Assembly: GCF_003719335.1 (NCBI RefSeq)
Contig: NZ_RIAS01000003.1
Location: forward strand, 186,001-250,000
DNA length: 64,000 bases
Direction of reading: 5' to 3'
Origin: Paenibacillus amylolyticus
GTDB taxonomy: Bacteria; Bacillota; Bacilli; Paenibacillales; Paenibacillaceae
Shown: piece by piece, positions 1-8,619 of the stretch
Numbering within the stretch: position 1 is the first letter of the stretch
Layout: each line of letters begins with the position of its first letter
Notes under the pieces: model-generated
The model's database searches: none
What the model was told of the DNA's origin: nothing
Seen by the model: the letters and a program-made list of their open reading frames with translations, nothing else
Position numbers and translations under genes: made by a program

Positions 1-764
1 GCCGTGTTAACCACATCCTGCGGTGTTTTGGTGTGCTCCATGTTCAGAGGTTCTGTAAAATATTTGTGTATATATGCCGTAAAGCTCAACCCACTGACTC
101 TCTCAACCAGATGTTCAGCTAATGTAAATGCATCGTTAGAATATACTGAATACGAACCTGGTTCTGCCTTTAGATTCTGCGTTGCGAGTTGATCCAAGAA
201 AGTATCATGTGAGAGCGTATCATTATCCCCGTACAATGTTGCATTGTGACTTGAAGTGCCTAGAAGACCCGCCGAATGATTCAACAGCATACGTGGTGTA
301 ATCTGTTTATACCGCTGATCTTTCATCTTAAATTCTGGAATATAACTCGTCACTGGTTGATCCAGATTTACCTTGCCTTCATCAACAAGCTTCATCACAG
401 ATGCTGTAAGAAACATTTTACTAGTCGACCCTATGCCATAAACGGTATTGGATGAGAGTGGAACTTCCCCTTTTGAGTCATTTTTACCTGTCTGCCCGGA
501 AACAACAATCTCTCCTTGATCCATAAGTGCATATTGCACACTGGTTACCCCGTATGTTTCAGTAAGTAGGCTAGCCTTCTCCATCACTGTTTTCTTGGTG
601 GTTCCATACATCAGGTCATTGCTTTTAGTGACAGATGGTGCAGCCATAACAGTCCATGGTGTTAACATGATTATCACCAGACTCAAGGCAGCAATTGAAG
701 TCCGTCTCTTGACTATTGTTTTGATCATGCCCTTGTTGATGTTCTTTATATCTTGGGTTATCAT
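1..764 (-). CDS. Beta-lactamase-fold serine hydrolase, C-terminus outside window
   Basis: Partial gene: the reading frame is open for 254 codons from an ATG at 764 to the window edge, so the C-terminus is missing. The start follows an AGGAGGAG ribosome site; the ATG six bases upstream is followed at once by a stop. Residues about 15-42 are a basic stretch followed by a hydrophobic segment ending in an Ala-rich site (signal peptide or N-terminal anchor), so the product should act outside the membrane. The catalytic STSK tetrad (SxxK) is in the context YGIGSTSKM, and a YSN tyrosine motif follows, as in class C beta-lactamase/D-alanyl-D-alanine carboxypeptidase-like hydrolases. Members include peptidases and esterases, so the substrate cannot be named. 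It lies 37 bp downstream of the acetylhydrolase-like gene on the same strand and is probably co-transcribed with it. Confidence 0.85.
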   Translation of the reverse strand, partial: MITQDIKNINKGMIKTIVKRRTSIAALSLVIIMLTPWTVMAAPSVTKSNDLMYGTTKKTVMEKASLLTETYGVTSVQYALMDQGEIVVSGQTGKNDSKGEVPLSSNTVYGIGSTSKMFLTASVMKLVDEGKVNLDQPVTSYIPEFKMKDQRYKQITPRMLLNHSAGLLGTSSHNATLYGDNDTLSHDTFLDQLATQNLKAEPGSYSVYSNDAFTLAEHLVERVSGLSFTAYIHKYFTEPLNMEHTKTPQDVVNT

Positions 765-801
765 TCACATCTCCTCCTGATCTATCATCAGACAGCCTTC
801 G

Positions 802-2256
802 TTACAGTTCCCTCGGTTCTATGAATTTCACCTCAGGATATCTGTCGTTTGGTCCTTGGATCAGGTTTCCACCTGTTCCTTTCAAATGTTTATTGAAAAA
901 ATCAAGTACATACTGGTTTACAATCAATGATCCTCTGCTACCATTGATATCTCCCGTGATGCCTGTCAGTTTAATCAACGGAGAATAAAATTGCAGATCC
1001 GCAAAATTGAAATGCTGAGTTCCTTCTATATAAATCACATTTCCCTGATGGTTAATTACATTTTTCATAATTTGAAGCTCATCCGAAAGCTGTTTAATCA
1101 CTTCGTTATCTGGATCTGTATTGTTTTTAAACTCTTCCAACCATGCCTTGAAAACCCCTGATCTGATGAACATAAACGGCTTATTAATAACGTCTCGATT
1201 CTCCACTTCATACAGTGACCCATCCATATTAATTCCGGCCTTAATTCTGTTATCTAAATAAGTGGTATTAAACGCTGTAGCCCCCCCAAACGAATGACCC
1301 ATTGCGCCCATATGATTTAAATCTATCTTTCCTTGGAATTGACTCTCGATTGCGCCTGAATTCAGCTTTTCTATCTGATCAATTACAAACTCCACGTCTT
1401 GTGTCCATATTTTCCCGATCTTTCTACGCTCGTCAACGGTTTTCATCTTGGTTCTATAATCCGTTACACTTCCATCTGGAAAAATAGTAGCAAAGGTACT
1501 ATACGTATGATCGATGGTTACCACGATATAACCATGACTTGCTAGATTCTCGGCCTGTGATGCATGTAAAAACCTGCTGGTTCCCATGCCATGGGATAAC
1601 AGTACCACCGGATAAGGACTTGTTGAAGGTAATATTTCCACATTTTCATAGGAGTTGGTTTTACTATACTTCCAGTAATCAAACACAAAATCAGGCAGGT
1701 TTAAAGAATTAGAGTATGTTTGAATGTACTTCTTGAACATCTCTTTATCTTTAGGGAAAAGAAATTCACTCTTGTTGTTATCTCTATTTTCAGTAGGATA
1801 CCAAATCTGAACCATGAGCTCCCTCTTGTCACTCTGTTCCTCCGTTAGGACTTCATCTCTACTTGAATCCGTAAAGTGAAAGGTTTGAGTCCCCACTTTC
1901 TCTGCTCCATCAGGTTTAGGCAGATGAAAGACAGGCAAGTACACCATCAAGCAGACAGATAACGCTAATAAAATAACAATGAAAGAGGCTATACTGTATC
2001 TGAGCGGTTTCCCTATTTTAATTGCCATCCTCTTTTTAGCATGCTTAAAGAGAATGATGAGTATGAACAGACCCGTTAAGCCATATATCAAAAGCATCTG
2101 CCACCTGTATCCCTCCACTGCCAACTGAACCACAAACAAAATACTGCTTCCAATGCCAAGAGCCATATCTGTTTTCTTTGCATTTCTTGTAACAAACAAT
2201 AAATCGATTAACAAAACGAAACAAGATAACGTTAAAAGTAATTCAAATAACCTCAT
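802..2256 (-). CDS. Membrane-anchored alpha/beta hydrolase, PAF-acetylhydrolase-like
   Basis: 484 residues. The first 110 residues hold three or four hydrophobic segments, so the enzyme is membrane-anchored. The rest is an alpha/beta hydrolase: the oxyanion region reads VVLLSHGMGTSR, the nucleophile elbow is GHSFGG, and a late histidine lies in GTQHFNF. This arrangement, with the segment ELMVQIWYPTE before the domain, matches the platelet-activating-factor acetylhydrolase-type family often annotated in Bacillota. The natural substrate is unknown; an ester or lipid is an inference from the family. The ATG at 2256 is preceded by a G-rich but weak ribosome site. It is the first gene of a likely two-gene unit with the serine hydrolase downstream. 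Confidence 0.8.
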   Translation of the reverse strand: MRLFELLLTLSCFVLLIDLLFVTRNAKKTDMALGIGSSILFVVQLAVEGYRWQMLLIYGLTGLFILIILFKHAKKRMAIKIGKPLRYSIASFIVILLALSVCLMVYLPVFHLPKPDGAEKVGTQTFHFTDSSRDEVLTEEQSDKRELMVQIWYPTENRDNNKSEFLFPKDKEMFKKYIQTYSNSLNLPDFVFDYWKYSKTNSYENVEILPSTSPYPVVLLSHGMGTSRFLHASQAENLASHGYIVVTIDHTYSTFATIFPDGSVTDYRTKMKTVDERRKIGKIWTQDVEFVIDQIEKLNSGAIESQFQGKIDLNHMGAMGHSFGGATAFNTTYLDNRIKAGINMDGSLYEVENRDVINKPFMFIRSGVFKAWLEEFKNNTDPDNEVIKQLSDELQIMKNVINHQGNVIYIEGTQHFNFADLQFYSPLIKLTGITGDINGSRGSLIVNQYVLDFFNKHLKGTGGNLIQGPNDRYPEVKFIEPREL

Positions 2257-2391
2257 TCAGAATCCCCACTTTTCTCAATAGATCTCACTTCATCGAGTGT
2301 TTGATCTGTGTATTATTCGGTCTCCTAGAAAATAATACTTACTAATCGTGTACTGCTCATGACATCCATATGAACAGAACATGAACAAACT

Positions 2392-2437
2392 AAAAAAAGC
2401 TACGTCACATACAAGGAATCTTGTACATGAACGTAGC
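2392..2437 (-). terminator. Rho-independent terminator of the two-component operon
   Basis: On the minus strand the arm GCTACGT is followed by an inner CATGTACAAG paired with CTTGTATGTG, then ACGTAGC and a run of seven T. It lies 65 bp after the histidine kinase stop. Confidence 0.8.
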
Positions 2438-2501
2438 AAAGATAGATTTGGAGCATTGAATGATCTTATGAGGAATCAACAACCATACAAAAAGAAGTTG
2501 A

Positions 2502-3872
2502 CTATCCTGCCGTCGGTGGACTAATTGGCAAGGTTACTATAAATGTTGTTCCTTGACCCATTTTACTCTCCACCGTGATATCCCCTTTATGTAATGAAAT
2601 AATTTGTTTCACGATCGCAAGCCCCATCCCGCTGCCATCATATTTCCGACTGTGGGAACGATCAGCCTTGAAGAAGCGCTCAAATATACGTTTTTGATCC
2701 TCAAGAGGAATACCAATTCCCTGATCTGATATCTGCACCGTTACATTTCGCACATCTCGTTCCATCCTGACGTGAATTACGCCGTTATTCTCTGAAAACT
2801 TAATCGCATTACTCAGAATGTTCGTCCATACCTGATTCAATTGATCGTGATCTGCGATAACTTGAACCTTCTGCAAGTCCAGCTCAAAGCGAATATTCCG
2901 ATCAGACCATTGAGGCTGCAATGCAACGATAACCCGTCTGATCTGTTCATCCTGATCACGCGTGGCGAGTTGCAGCTGATGGGATTGTGATTCCAGCATA
3001 CTGAGCTTAAGCAAGCTATCACTCATTTTAGACATGCGTTTCGCCTCTGAGATGATAATGTCGAGATAGCGTCCTCGTTCCTGATCCGGTAACTCTACAT
3101 TCTTCAAAGCTTGGGCATACCCTGATATGGAAGTAAGCGGTGATTGTACCTCGTGTGAGACGTTGGCTACAAACTCTCTTCTCATCTGCTCCAGCTGCTT
3201 TAGATCCTTCATCATATCTTCGAAACTACGAGCGAGTGTGCCCAGTTCACTAGATTGCTTAATATTCAGCTTTACATTGAAGTCACCCGCTGCAATACGT
3301 TTGGTTGCCTGGGTTAATGTTTTGATTGGTCTGACCAAAAACATGGAAGCAATCAGAATGATCAGACTTCCGGCGGCCAGAGATGAGGTAGCAAAGATCG
3401 TCCCCCATTGGATCACTGCAGCAGCAGCGGGGGGTGACAGAGTCTCCAGAAACATGGCTCGAGTCCCGTTAACAGTCCGGACTGGCAATCCCAGTAGAAC
3501 TGTACCAAGACCATTCGGTGTCGCCTCCACTACGGCTCCTTCAAGTACCTTCTGAACCTGCTCCTTCGTCACTGAAATCGGTTTATGATCTATAGTCTTC
3601 CCGAACGTATGAACCTGCCCAGACGGCTCAATCATTCGAATATAGTATAAATCGAGTTGCTTCATCTTGTTGACAAATGTGTCCGCCTCGGATAGCGGCA
3701 GCGTTTTGTATATCTCTACAACATCCTGACCAAAGTTACGTATGTTAATATGTGCATTCTCATTGAGTTGATCTTCAAAAATCCAGGTGGATAAGAGAAA
3801 AGCAATCACAGTCCCGGCAATCACAGAGACCAGAAAAGTCACAACCACGCGGATATACAAAGACTTAATCAT
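2502..3872 (-). CDS. Sensor histidine kinase, HAMP type
   Basis: 456 residues. It is the membrane sensor of a two-component pair with the response regulator upstream. There is a transmembrane segment at about residues 8-32, an extracellular loop of roughly 130 residues without a recognised sensor domain, a second transmembrane segment at about 165-190, a HAMP linker, the phospho-acceptor box FVANVSHEVQSPLTS, and the ATPase with N box (NQVWTNILSNAIKF), G1 (DQGIGI) and G2 (GSGMGLAI). The H box reads HEVQSP instead of HELRTP, a variant known in Bacillota kinases. The ATG at 3872 is used because a GAGG site precedes it and it overlaps the regulator stop by 8 bases, a sign of translational coupling. 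The signal sensed cannot be told from sequence. Confidence 0.93.
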   Translation of the reverse strand: MIKSLYIRVVVTFLVSVIAGTVIAFLLSTWIFEDQLNENAHINIRNFGQDVVEIYKTLPLSEADTFVNKMKQLDLYYIRMIEPSGQVHTFGKTIDHKPISVTKEQVQKVLEGAVVEATPNGLGTVLLGLPVRTVNGTRAMFLETLSPPAAAAVIQWGTIFATSSLAAGSLIILIASMFLVRPIKTLTQATKRIAAGDFNVKLNIKQSSELGTLARSFEDMMKDLKQLEQMRREFVANVSHEVQSPLTSISGYAQALKNVELPDQERGRYLDIIISEAKRMSKMSDSLLKLSMLESQSHQLQLATRDQDEQIRRVIVALQPQWSDRNIRFELDLQKVQVIADHDQLNQVWTNILSNAIKFSENNGVIHVRMERDVRNVTVQISDQGIGIPLEDQKRIFERFFKADRSHSRKYDGSGMGLAIVKQIISLHKGDITVESKMGQGTTFIVTLPISPPTAG

Positions 3873-4542
3873 GCTTGACCTCAAGCCGATACCCCAGACC
3901 ACGAACGGTTTCAATCTGAAAATCTGAAGTCGTCACAAAACGTTCGCGCAAACGTTTGATATGTACATCAACCGTCCGATCATCCCCAGTGTAATCCAGC
4001 CCCCAGATCTGATCGATCAATTGCTCCCGCGTATAGACTTGTCCCGGCGTTCCGGCCAGCTTGTACAACAATTCAAATTCCTTGAGTGGCAAAGTTAACG
4101 ACTCTGTTCCCAGAATAACTTTGTAACTCTGACGGTCCAGTGTGACGTCCCCAAACTGTATCATGTGCGTGGAGCCGATCTTGTAACGTTTCAGCAGAGC
4201 TTTCACACGTACAGTTAACTCCAACGGGTCAAATGGTTTCGTTAAATAATCATCCGTTCCCAGTTCGAAACCTTTCACCTTTTCCCATGTCTCACCTCTA
4301 GCTGTCAACATAAGTAAGGGGAGATCTGCGTTCATTTGTCTCAATTCTCTGCACAAGGTCCAGCCGTCCATAATCGGCATCATGATATCCAGTACCACCA
4401 GCTCAATGGAGCGTTCCTTGTATAGCGTGAGCGCCTGATGGCCGTCCACAGCCTCTACGGTATCAAATCCGTCATTTCGTAAAAACAAACAGACAAGCTC
4501 ACGAATATTCGCGTCATCGTCTGCAACTAATATGGTAGCCAT
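3865..4542 (-). CDS. OmpR-family response regulator
   Basis: 225 residues, cytoplasmic DNA-binding partner of the downstream kinase. The receiver domain has the acidic pair DDD near the start, the phospho-acceptor in VVLDIMMP, the threonine in MLTARGE and the lysine in DDYLTKPFDP. The C-terminal half is an OmpR-type winged helix (LTLPLKEFELLYKL, then VDVHIKRLRERF and VRGLGYRL). The ATG at 4542 has AAGGAG six bases upstream; an upstream ATG at 4563 would put that ribosome site inside the gene. It comes first in the two-gene operon. Confidence 0.93.
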   Translation of the reverse strand: MATILVADDDANIRELVCLFLRNDGFDTVEAVDGHQALTLYKERSIELVVLDIMMPIMDGWTLCRELRQMNADLPLLMLTARGETWEKVKGFELGTDDYLTKPFDPLELTVRVKALLKRYKIGSTHMIQFGDVTLDRQSYKVILGTESLTLPLKEFELLYKLAGTPGQVYTREQLIDQIWGLDYTGDDRTVDVHIKRLRERFVTTSDFQIETVRGLGYRLEVKHD

Positions 4543-4639
4543 ATGCTTCTCCTTCGGCAACATTATACTACTTGTTATCCATCTTATATCGCCAGTTCGT
4601 TAATTTAGTGAGTTCGCAATTTCATTCGATGCTTTTTGC

Positions 4640-5182
4640 TTATTCCACATCCGTCAGGGATATCGTGAACATCGTGTGTTTTTTCAACACTCCCTGAATA
4701 GGTACATCGTGTGTGCCATTTTCCCGGAAGCCAGCTTTCAAAAGCACACGAATGGAGCCTGCATTGTCAGGAACAGCCCCCGCCTCAACTTGCGTAATGT
4801 TCATCTCATGTTTGGCATATTGAAGCACACGTTTCAATGCTTCGCTCATATACCCTTTACCGTGGTGTTGCCGATCTGTTGCATAACCAATTACCCATTT
4901 TGCTGCACCATTCAGTTCGATTCGAAATAATGAGATTTCTCCCACCAGTTCATCTGTATCTTTAAGAAAAATGCCAAAAGAATGCCGTTTTCCTTCTTTT
5001 CTAAGCTCAAGCCATTTCTCAATCAGACGGATCTGTCCATCCAGAGTATAAAATGCTTCATCTCGACGACCAGCCGAAGTCCTCTCTATTTCCTCTCTAT
5101 TGCCCAACTGAAACTCCTGAAGCAGTGTAGCATCTTCTAACGTCCAAGCTCTGATATAAATTCGTTGCGCCTCATATTTCAT
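4640..5182 (-). CDS. GNAT N-acetyltransferase, RimJ/RimL-like
   Basis: 180 residues. Predicted to transfer an acetyl group from acetyl-CoA to an amine. The N-terminal IYIRAWTLEDATLLQEF, the central strand WVIGYATDRQHHGKGYMSEAL (acetyl-CoA pyrophosphate loop, Q/RxxGxG/A type) and the late AGAVPDNAGSIRVLLKAGF (motif with asparagine and serine before the final strand) are the usual landmarks of the RimJ/RimL subgroup, whose members acetylate protein N-termini, antibiotics or small amines. The substrate here is unknown. AAGGAG lies 11 bases before the ATG. It lies downstream of the coiled-coil gene on the same strand, 46 bp apart. Confidence 0.85.
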   Translation of the reverse strand: MKYEAQRIYIRAWTLEDATLLQEFQLGNREEIERTSAGRRDEAFYTLDGQIRLIEKWLELRKEGKRHSFGIFLKDTDELVGEISLFRIELNGAAKWVIGYATDRQHHGKGYMSEALKRVLQYAKHEMNITQVEAGAVPDNAGSIRVLLKAGFRENGTHDVPIQGVLKKHTMFTISLTDVE

Positions 5183-5228
5183 CTCAAGTTACTCCTTAGA
5201 AGTTCAGTTCAAGTCATCTGAAAACAAC

Positions 5229-5525
5229 CTAATCCACTAGTTCATCCAATGTGTTCTCCAGCTCTTCAAGCCGAGTTGACAGCATATTCACATGCATTTG
5301 CACGTCAGCAATCTTTTTCTGTAAAACCTTTGTCTGTTCGTTCTCTGCGTCTGCTTCTGTCTCCCGGGTTTCAAAATTAATCTGAGTTTGAGTCCATTCT
5401 TGTTCATACCGCTTCAGTTTTTCAACAGCTGCAACCTGTTCTTCTTTTATTTGATCGATCTGCTGTTCCAGATACAATACTTCGGACAGGCTTGCTCCGC
5501 CTGATAAACGTTGTGAATACGTCAT
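5229..5525 (-). CDS. Small coiled-coil protein of unknown function
   Basis: 98 residues, no family recognised. The sequence is rich in Glu, Gln and Lys, with heptad-like spacing of Leu, Val and Ile from about residue 15 to the end (for example LEQQIDQIKEEQVAAVEKL), so it should form a long coiled coil, perhaps as a dimer. There is no signal peptide or membrane segment. The start has a GAGGTG ribosome site. It lies 24 bp after the FAD oxidoreductase gene and 46 bp before the GNAT gene, all on one strand, so the three may be co-transcribed. Function cannot be inferred. Confidence 0.7.
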   Translation of the reverse strand: MTYSQRLSGGASLSEVLYLEQQIDQIKEEQVAAVEKLKRYEQEWTQTQINFETRETEADAENEQTKVLQKKIADVQMHVNMLSTRLEELENTLDELVD

Positions 5526-5549
5526 ATACGCACCTCTTCATGCAGCTTT

Positions 5550-6683
5550 TTATTCAACCTTCATCTCCATCGCTTTACTCACATCGTACGCTTCTATGTT
5601 GATATCGGTTTCTGCATCCAATGCCAATTTGGCAAGCTGACTACCAATGTAAGGCCCCATGGTTAGACCGGAAGCCCCCAATCCATTGGCTGTAATCAGA
5701 CCTGACCATCCCGGGACATGTCCCATAACGGGCAAAAATCCTGGGGTGAACGGGCGAAAACCTACACGAACCTCATCAAGTGTACTGTCTGCAAGCTCAG
5801 GTGCCAGCTCTAAGCCCTTGTTCAACACTTCTTGCATGCCTCCGGCAGTAGTTCGTGTATCGTAACCGTCGACATCATTTTCATGTGTGGCGCCAATGAC
5901 TATTTTCTGTGCTGCAAACGCAAGTAAATACTGATCTGTAGGCGGCATGATGACAGGCCACTCTTCTGTATTTTGCTGATTAGAAGTACGCAAATGCACA
6001 ATCTGACCCTTCTGATAATGGACGTTAAAATGAATCCCCAGTGGCTTCATCAACTCATTCGCCCACGCACCAGCACACACAACCACCCGATCCGCAATGT
6101 AACGCTCTGATTGCACCTGTGCGCCAGTTACTTTCTCGCCCTCATAGAGAAGTAGGGCCTCTCCCTCAATCAGACGAGCGCCATGCCGCTGTGCAGAGCG
6201 GATCAACGCATCACGCAGCGCCCGTCCATCCACACGCGCAGCACCGCTGATGTGCACGGATGAATAACCTTCTCCAAGTAAAGGAAAACGTGCAAGCGTG
6301 TCTTTTTCATCGAGACATGTGATTGTGCCAATTTCAGGTGCATCTTCCCTACGCAACTTGGCCCTCTCCGCCATTTTGTTAATCTTATTCTGATCGGTAT
6401 GTATGCTGAGTGCACCTGTCTGCGCATACCCAGTATCGGTTTCCCCAGCACGTTTTAATTCGGTTATAAGCTCAGGGTAATAACGTGCACCTGCCTTGGC
6501 TAGCTGATACCAATCCTGATTCCGACGCTGAGACAACCAAGGACAGATAATACCCGCAGCCGCATCCGTGGCCTGCCCTGCATCTTTCCGATCGATAAGC
6601 AGAACTTCTGCTCCTGATTTTGCTAGATGATAAGCTGTTGATGCTCCTAATATTCCCGCTCCGACTACGATGATTTTTTTCAT
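5550..6683 (-). CDS. FAD-dependent amino-acid oxidoreductase, DadA/ThiO-like
   Basis: 377 residues. The N-terminus has the Rossmann fingerprint VVGAGILGASTAYHLAKSG followed by an acidic strand end (LLIDRKDAGQATDAAAG), then WLSQRRN and the C-terminal FAD-contact region GLITANGLGASGLTMGP, typical of the DAO superfamily (D-amino acid dehydrogenase, glycine or sarcosine oxidase). It probably oxidises a secondary or D-amino acid in the cytoplasm. ThiO-like glycine oxidase is possible, but no thiamine gene is nearby. The ATG at 6683 is chosen because the Rossmann motif starts two residues later and an AAGGAAAGGAA site lies upstream. An AraC-type regulator is transcribed divergently and may control it. 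Confidence 0.85.
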   Translation of the reverse strand: MKKIIVVGAGILGASTAYHLAKSGAEVLLIDRKDAGQATDAAAGIICPWLSQRRNQDWYQLAKAGARYYPELITELKRAGETDTGYAQTGALSIHTDQNKINKMAERAKLRREDAPEIGTITCLDEKDTLARFPLLGEGYSSVHISGAARVDGRALRDALIRSAQRHGARLIEGEALLLYEGEKVTGAQVQSERYIADRVVVCAGAWANELMKPLGIHFNVHYQKGQIVHLRTSNQQNTEEWPVIMPPTDQYLLAFAAQKIVIGATHENDVDGYDTRTTAGGMQEVLNKGLELAPELADSTLDEVRVGFRPFTPGFLPVMGHVPGWSGLITANGLGASGLTMGPYIGSQLAKLALDAETDINIEAYDVSKAMEMKVE

Positions 6684-6910
6684 GCGAGTATTCCTTTCCT
6701 TCTTCCATTCATCTATATAGCGTACCCTTTTTGATATTCTGTTGGCAAGCTGAGTCACCCGGATACCGTTATCAAAAAAATATAATGTAAAATGTTAACA
6801 CATTTAAAATAATTCCATTTATGTAATATAATTCTTTTTAGGTTTCTTTCATGCTCTAATCATGCTACCTGTGCACAAGACCTTTTAACGAAAAGAGGAA
6901 TTATTCAACG
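6684..6910. promoter_or_regulatory. Divergent promoter region between FAD oxidoreductase and AraC gene
   Basis: A 227-bp A+T-rich region between two divergent genes. A TATAAT hexamer at 6827-6832 is a plausible -10 element for the AraC gene; the -35 position 17 bases upstream reads TTAAAA, a weak match. No clear operator was identified. Confidence 0.4.
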
Positions 6911-7726
6911 ATGCCGAAACCTAACATGGGAAACCTGCTGGTGCCCGATATGCCTCTCATGATTACTGGGCAAAACCGGTTGACCGTTAATGAATTAATG
7001 GATTGGAGCGACCATTCACGGGATTACACCATTGTACAGTGCATCGGCGGAACAGGGAGAATCGCAGCCAAAGATCTTGAGTTTTCTGTTCGGAAAGGAA
7101 CAGCGCTTATCTTGTTTCCTGAAGTACCCTACCGTTATAACAATTCAAGTAACACATTACAGTTTGATTGTTTGTCGTTTAATGGCTACATTTTGCCGCG
7201 TTTCCTGCACTCCTTGCAGATCGGGGAACTGCGCACCTTCAAACCGGATGGCATACTTGGCCTCCTGTTACGTGAGATCACACTGGCGCTACAGTCCCGT
7301 CACAAGGATTATATCTGGCACGGTTCTACACTGCTCTATACTCTTTTGGTTCGTTTAACCATTGAGAGTGAACGCTACAGCAAGGTTGAGCGCTCTGAGG
7401 CTCGCCTGCGTCTGACAGAGCTTGTTGCTTTTATTAAAGAAAACTATCGACAGGATCTCTCCCTCTCCCTACTCGCGGAACAGATGAATGTGACCGAGCA
7501 ACATCTGAACCGCATTTTTAAAAAAGAGTTCCATATGACTCCACTCGATTACTTGGTTCGCTATCGCTTGCTTAAGGCCAAGGAGATGCTTGTACAGCAA
7601 GAGGATATCACCGCACATGAGATCGCAAAAGCCGTCGGTTTTAACAGTGCCAGTTATTTCGGTTCCGTGTTCAAAAAATATGAAGGCATCTCACCCATCG
7701 AGCTCCGCAAGAAGTTTCACAGATAA
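6911..7726 (+). CDS. AraC-family transcriptional regulator
   Basis: 271 residues. The N-terminal half is a cupin-like effector domain (residues about 30-150, with FSVRKGTALILFPEVPYRY). The C-terminal hundred residues carry two helix-turn-helix motifs: LSLSLLAEQMNVTEQHLNRIFKKEF and ITAHEIAKAVGFNSASYFGSVFKKY, followed by the family ending GISPIELRK. The ATG is preceded by AGAGGA. It is divergent from the FAD oxidoreductase, its most likely target. Its effector is unknown. Confidence 0.88.
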   Translation: MPKPNMGNLLVPDMPLMITGQNRLTVNELMDWSDHSRDYTIVQCIGGTGRIAAKDLEFSVRKGTALILFPEVPYRYNNSSNTLQFDCLSFNGYILPRFLHSLQIGELRTFKPDGILGLLLREITLALQSRHKDYIWHGSTLLYTLLVRLTIESERYSKVERSEARLRLTELVAFIKENYRQDLSLSLLAEQMNVTEQHLNRIFKKEFHMTPLDYLVRYRLLKAKEMLVQQEDITAHEIAKAVGFNSASYFGSVFKKYEGISPIELRKKFHR

Positions 7727-7768
7727 AAGAGGTATGCGGTATGAGATACGAGATTAGAGATGCAGGAA

Positions 7769-7946
7769 TTATATCTTCATCTCGGCCAGCGAGGATAACC
7801 GCCGTTCATGCATGGTGAATTCCAAACCGCGTGTTACCTCGTTTGGCACGATATAACAACGGATACCTGCGGCATTTGCTGACCTTTAGTCCATTGGGTG
7901 AATCTTCAAAAACAATCGCTTCATCTGCCTCCGCGCCAAGTTTCTG
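7769..7946 (-). pseudogene. C-terminal remnant of a HAD-superfamily phosphatase, frameshifted
   Basis: Reading the minus strand gives LGAEADEAIVFEDSPNGLK, the C-terminal motif of beta-phosphoglucomutase-like HAD phosphatases. One extra T then shifts the frame: removing it gives AANAAGIRCYIVPNEVTR and the family-like ending down to a TAA at 7769-7771. The catalytic N-terminal DxD half is absent; the remnant abuts the stop codon of the DUF1349 gene, so a deletion joined the two. The remnant has no start of its own. Confidence 0.8.
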
Positions 7947-7947
7947 A

Positions 7948-8541
7948 TCAGAAGCGTGCAGTCAAATCCGGCTGGGTCATGCTTACGGATAAAAAGTGGC
8001 AAGTGCAACCCGTGCCAGTCGGTGACTGAGCAACAACTCCAGCTCGAAGCTCTCCATCCATCGGCATGCCAAAGTATCGAATTAACTTCCATTCTTCCCC
8101 ATCGGGAGAATAAAAGAAGGACAGACATCCCTCCACTTTTCGTATACGCAGGTAAGGATCTGACACAGGGACCTCTGTCGAGTTGCAATCATCGGATGAT
8201 CCATCACGCGTAACGACAGATACGATCGTTGCGGCTTTACCATCATATTCAAAACACAGTTTGCACCAGTTACGTTCGTCGACCATCACCATCAAACAAC
8301 CGGAATCATATTGATGCTTCATCTCTACCGTCAGCTGTGCAGTCATTTCGAAATCACCAGCCACGGGCATCGACAAGAACGGTGCGGTCGCTCGAATATG
8401 CTTGCCTGCCGGGTCTTGGAAAAAATCCGAGTCGGCTTGCGCCTCTATGATGAGTCCGCCTTGATCCGTATATGACCAGCTGTTCGGCTCATTGATCCAG
8501 CTCAGTTTCTCCCTTGCTTCCGTTGTCATTACATTCATCAT
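7948..8541 (-). CDS. DUF1349-family protein (concanavalin-like fold)
   Basis: 197 residues, no signal peptide. The pattern SWINEPNSWSY, then FFQDPAGKHIRATAPFL, YDSGCLMVMVDERNWCKLCFEY and SFFYSPDGEEWKLIRYF matches the DUF1349 family, a beta-sandwich related to laminin-G/concanavalin domains and found as a stand-alone cytoplasmic protein in many bacteria. No enzymatic role is established. GGGAGG lies five bases before the ATG. It lies 78 bp downstream of the MFS gene on the same strand and could be the last gene of that operon. Its stop codon touches the HAD remnant. Confidence 0.8.
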   Translation of the reverse strand: MMNVMTTEAREKLSWINEPNSWSYTDQGGLIIEAQADSDFFQDPAGKHIRATAPFLSMPVAGDFEMTAQLTVEMKHQYDSGCLMVMVDERNWCKLCFEYDGKAATIVSVVTRDGSSDDCNSTEVPVSDPYLRIRKVEGCLSFFYSPDGEEWKLIRYFGMPMDGELRAGVVAQSPTGTGCTCHFLSVSMTQPDLTARF

Positions 8542-8619
8542 TCAAACCTCCCAAGGATTGTGCTGTTAACTGTATTTTACCGTTTTATATATTCGGCAAC
8601 ATACAGAAAAGCCCTTCTT

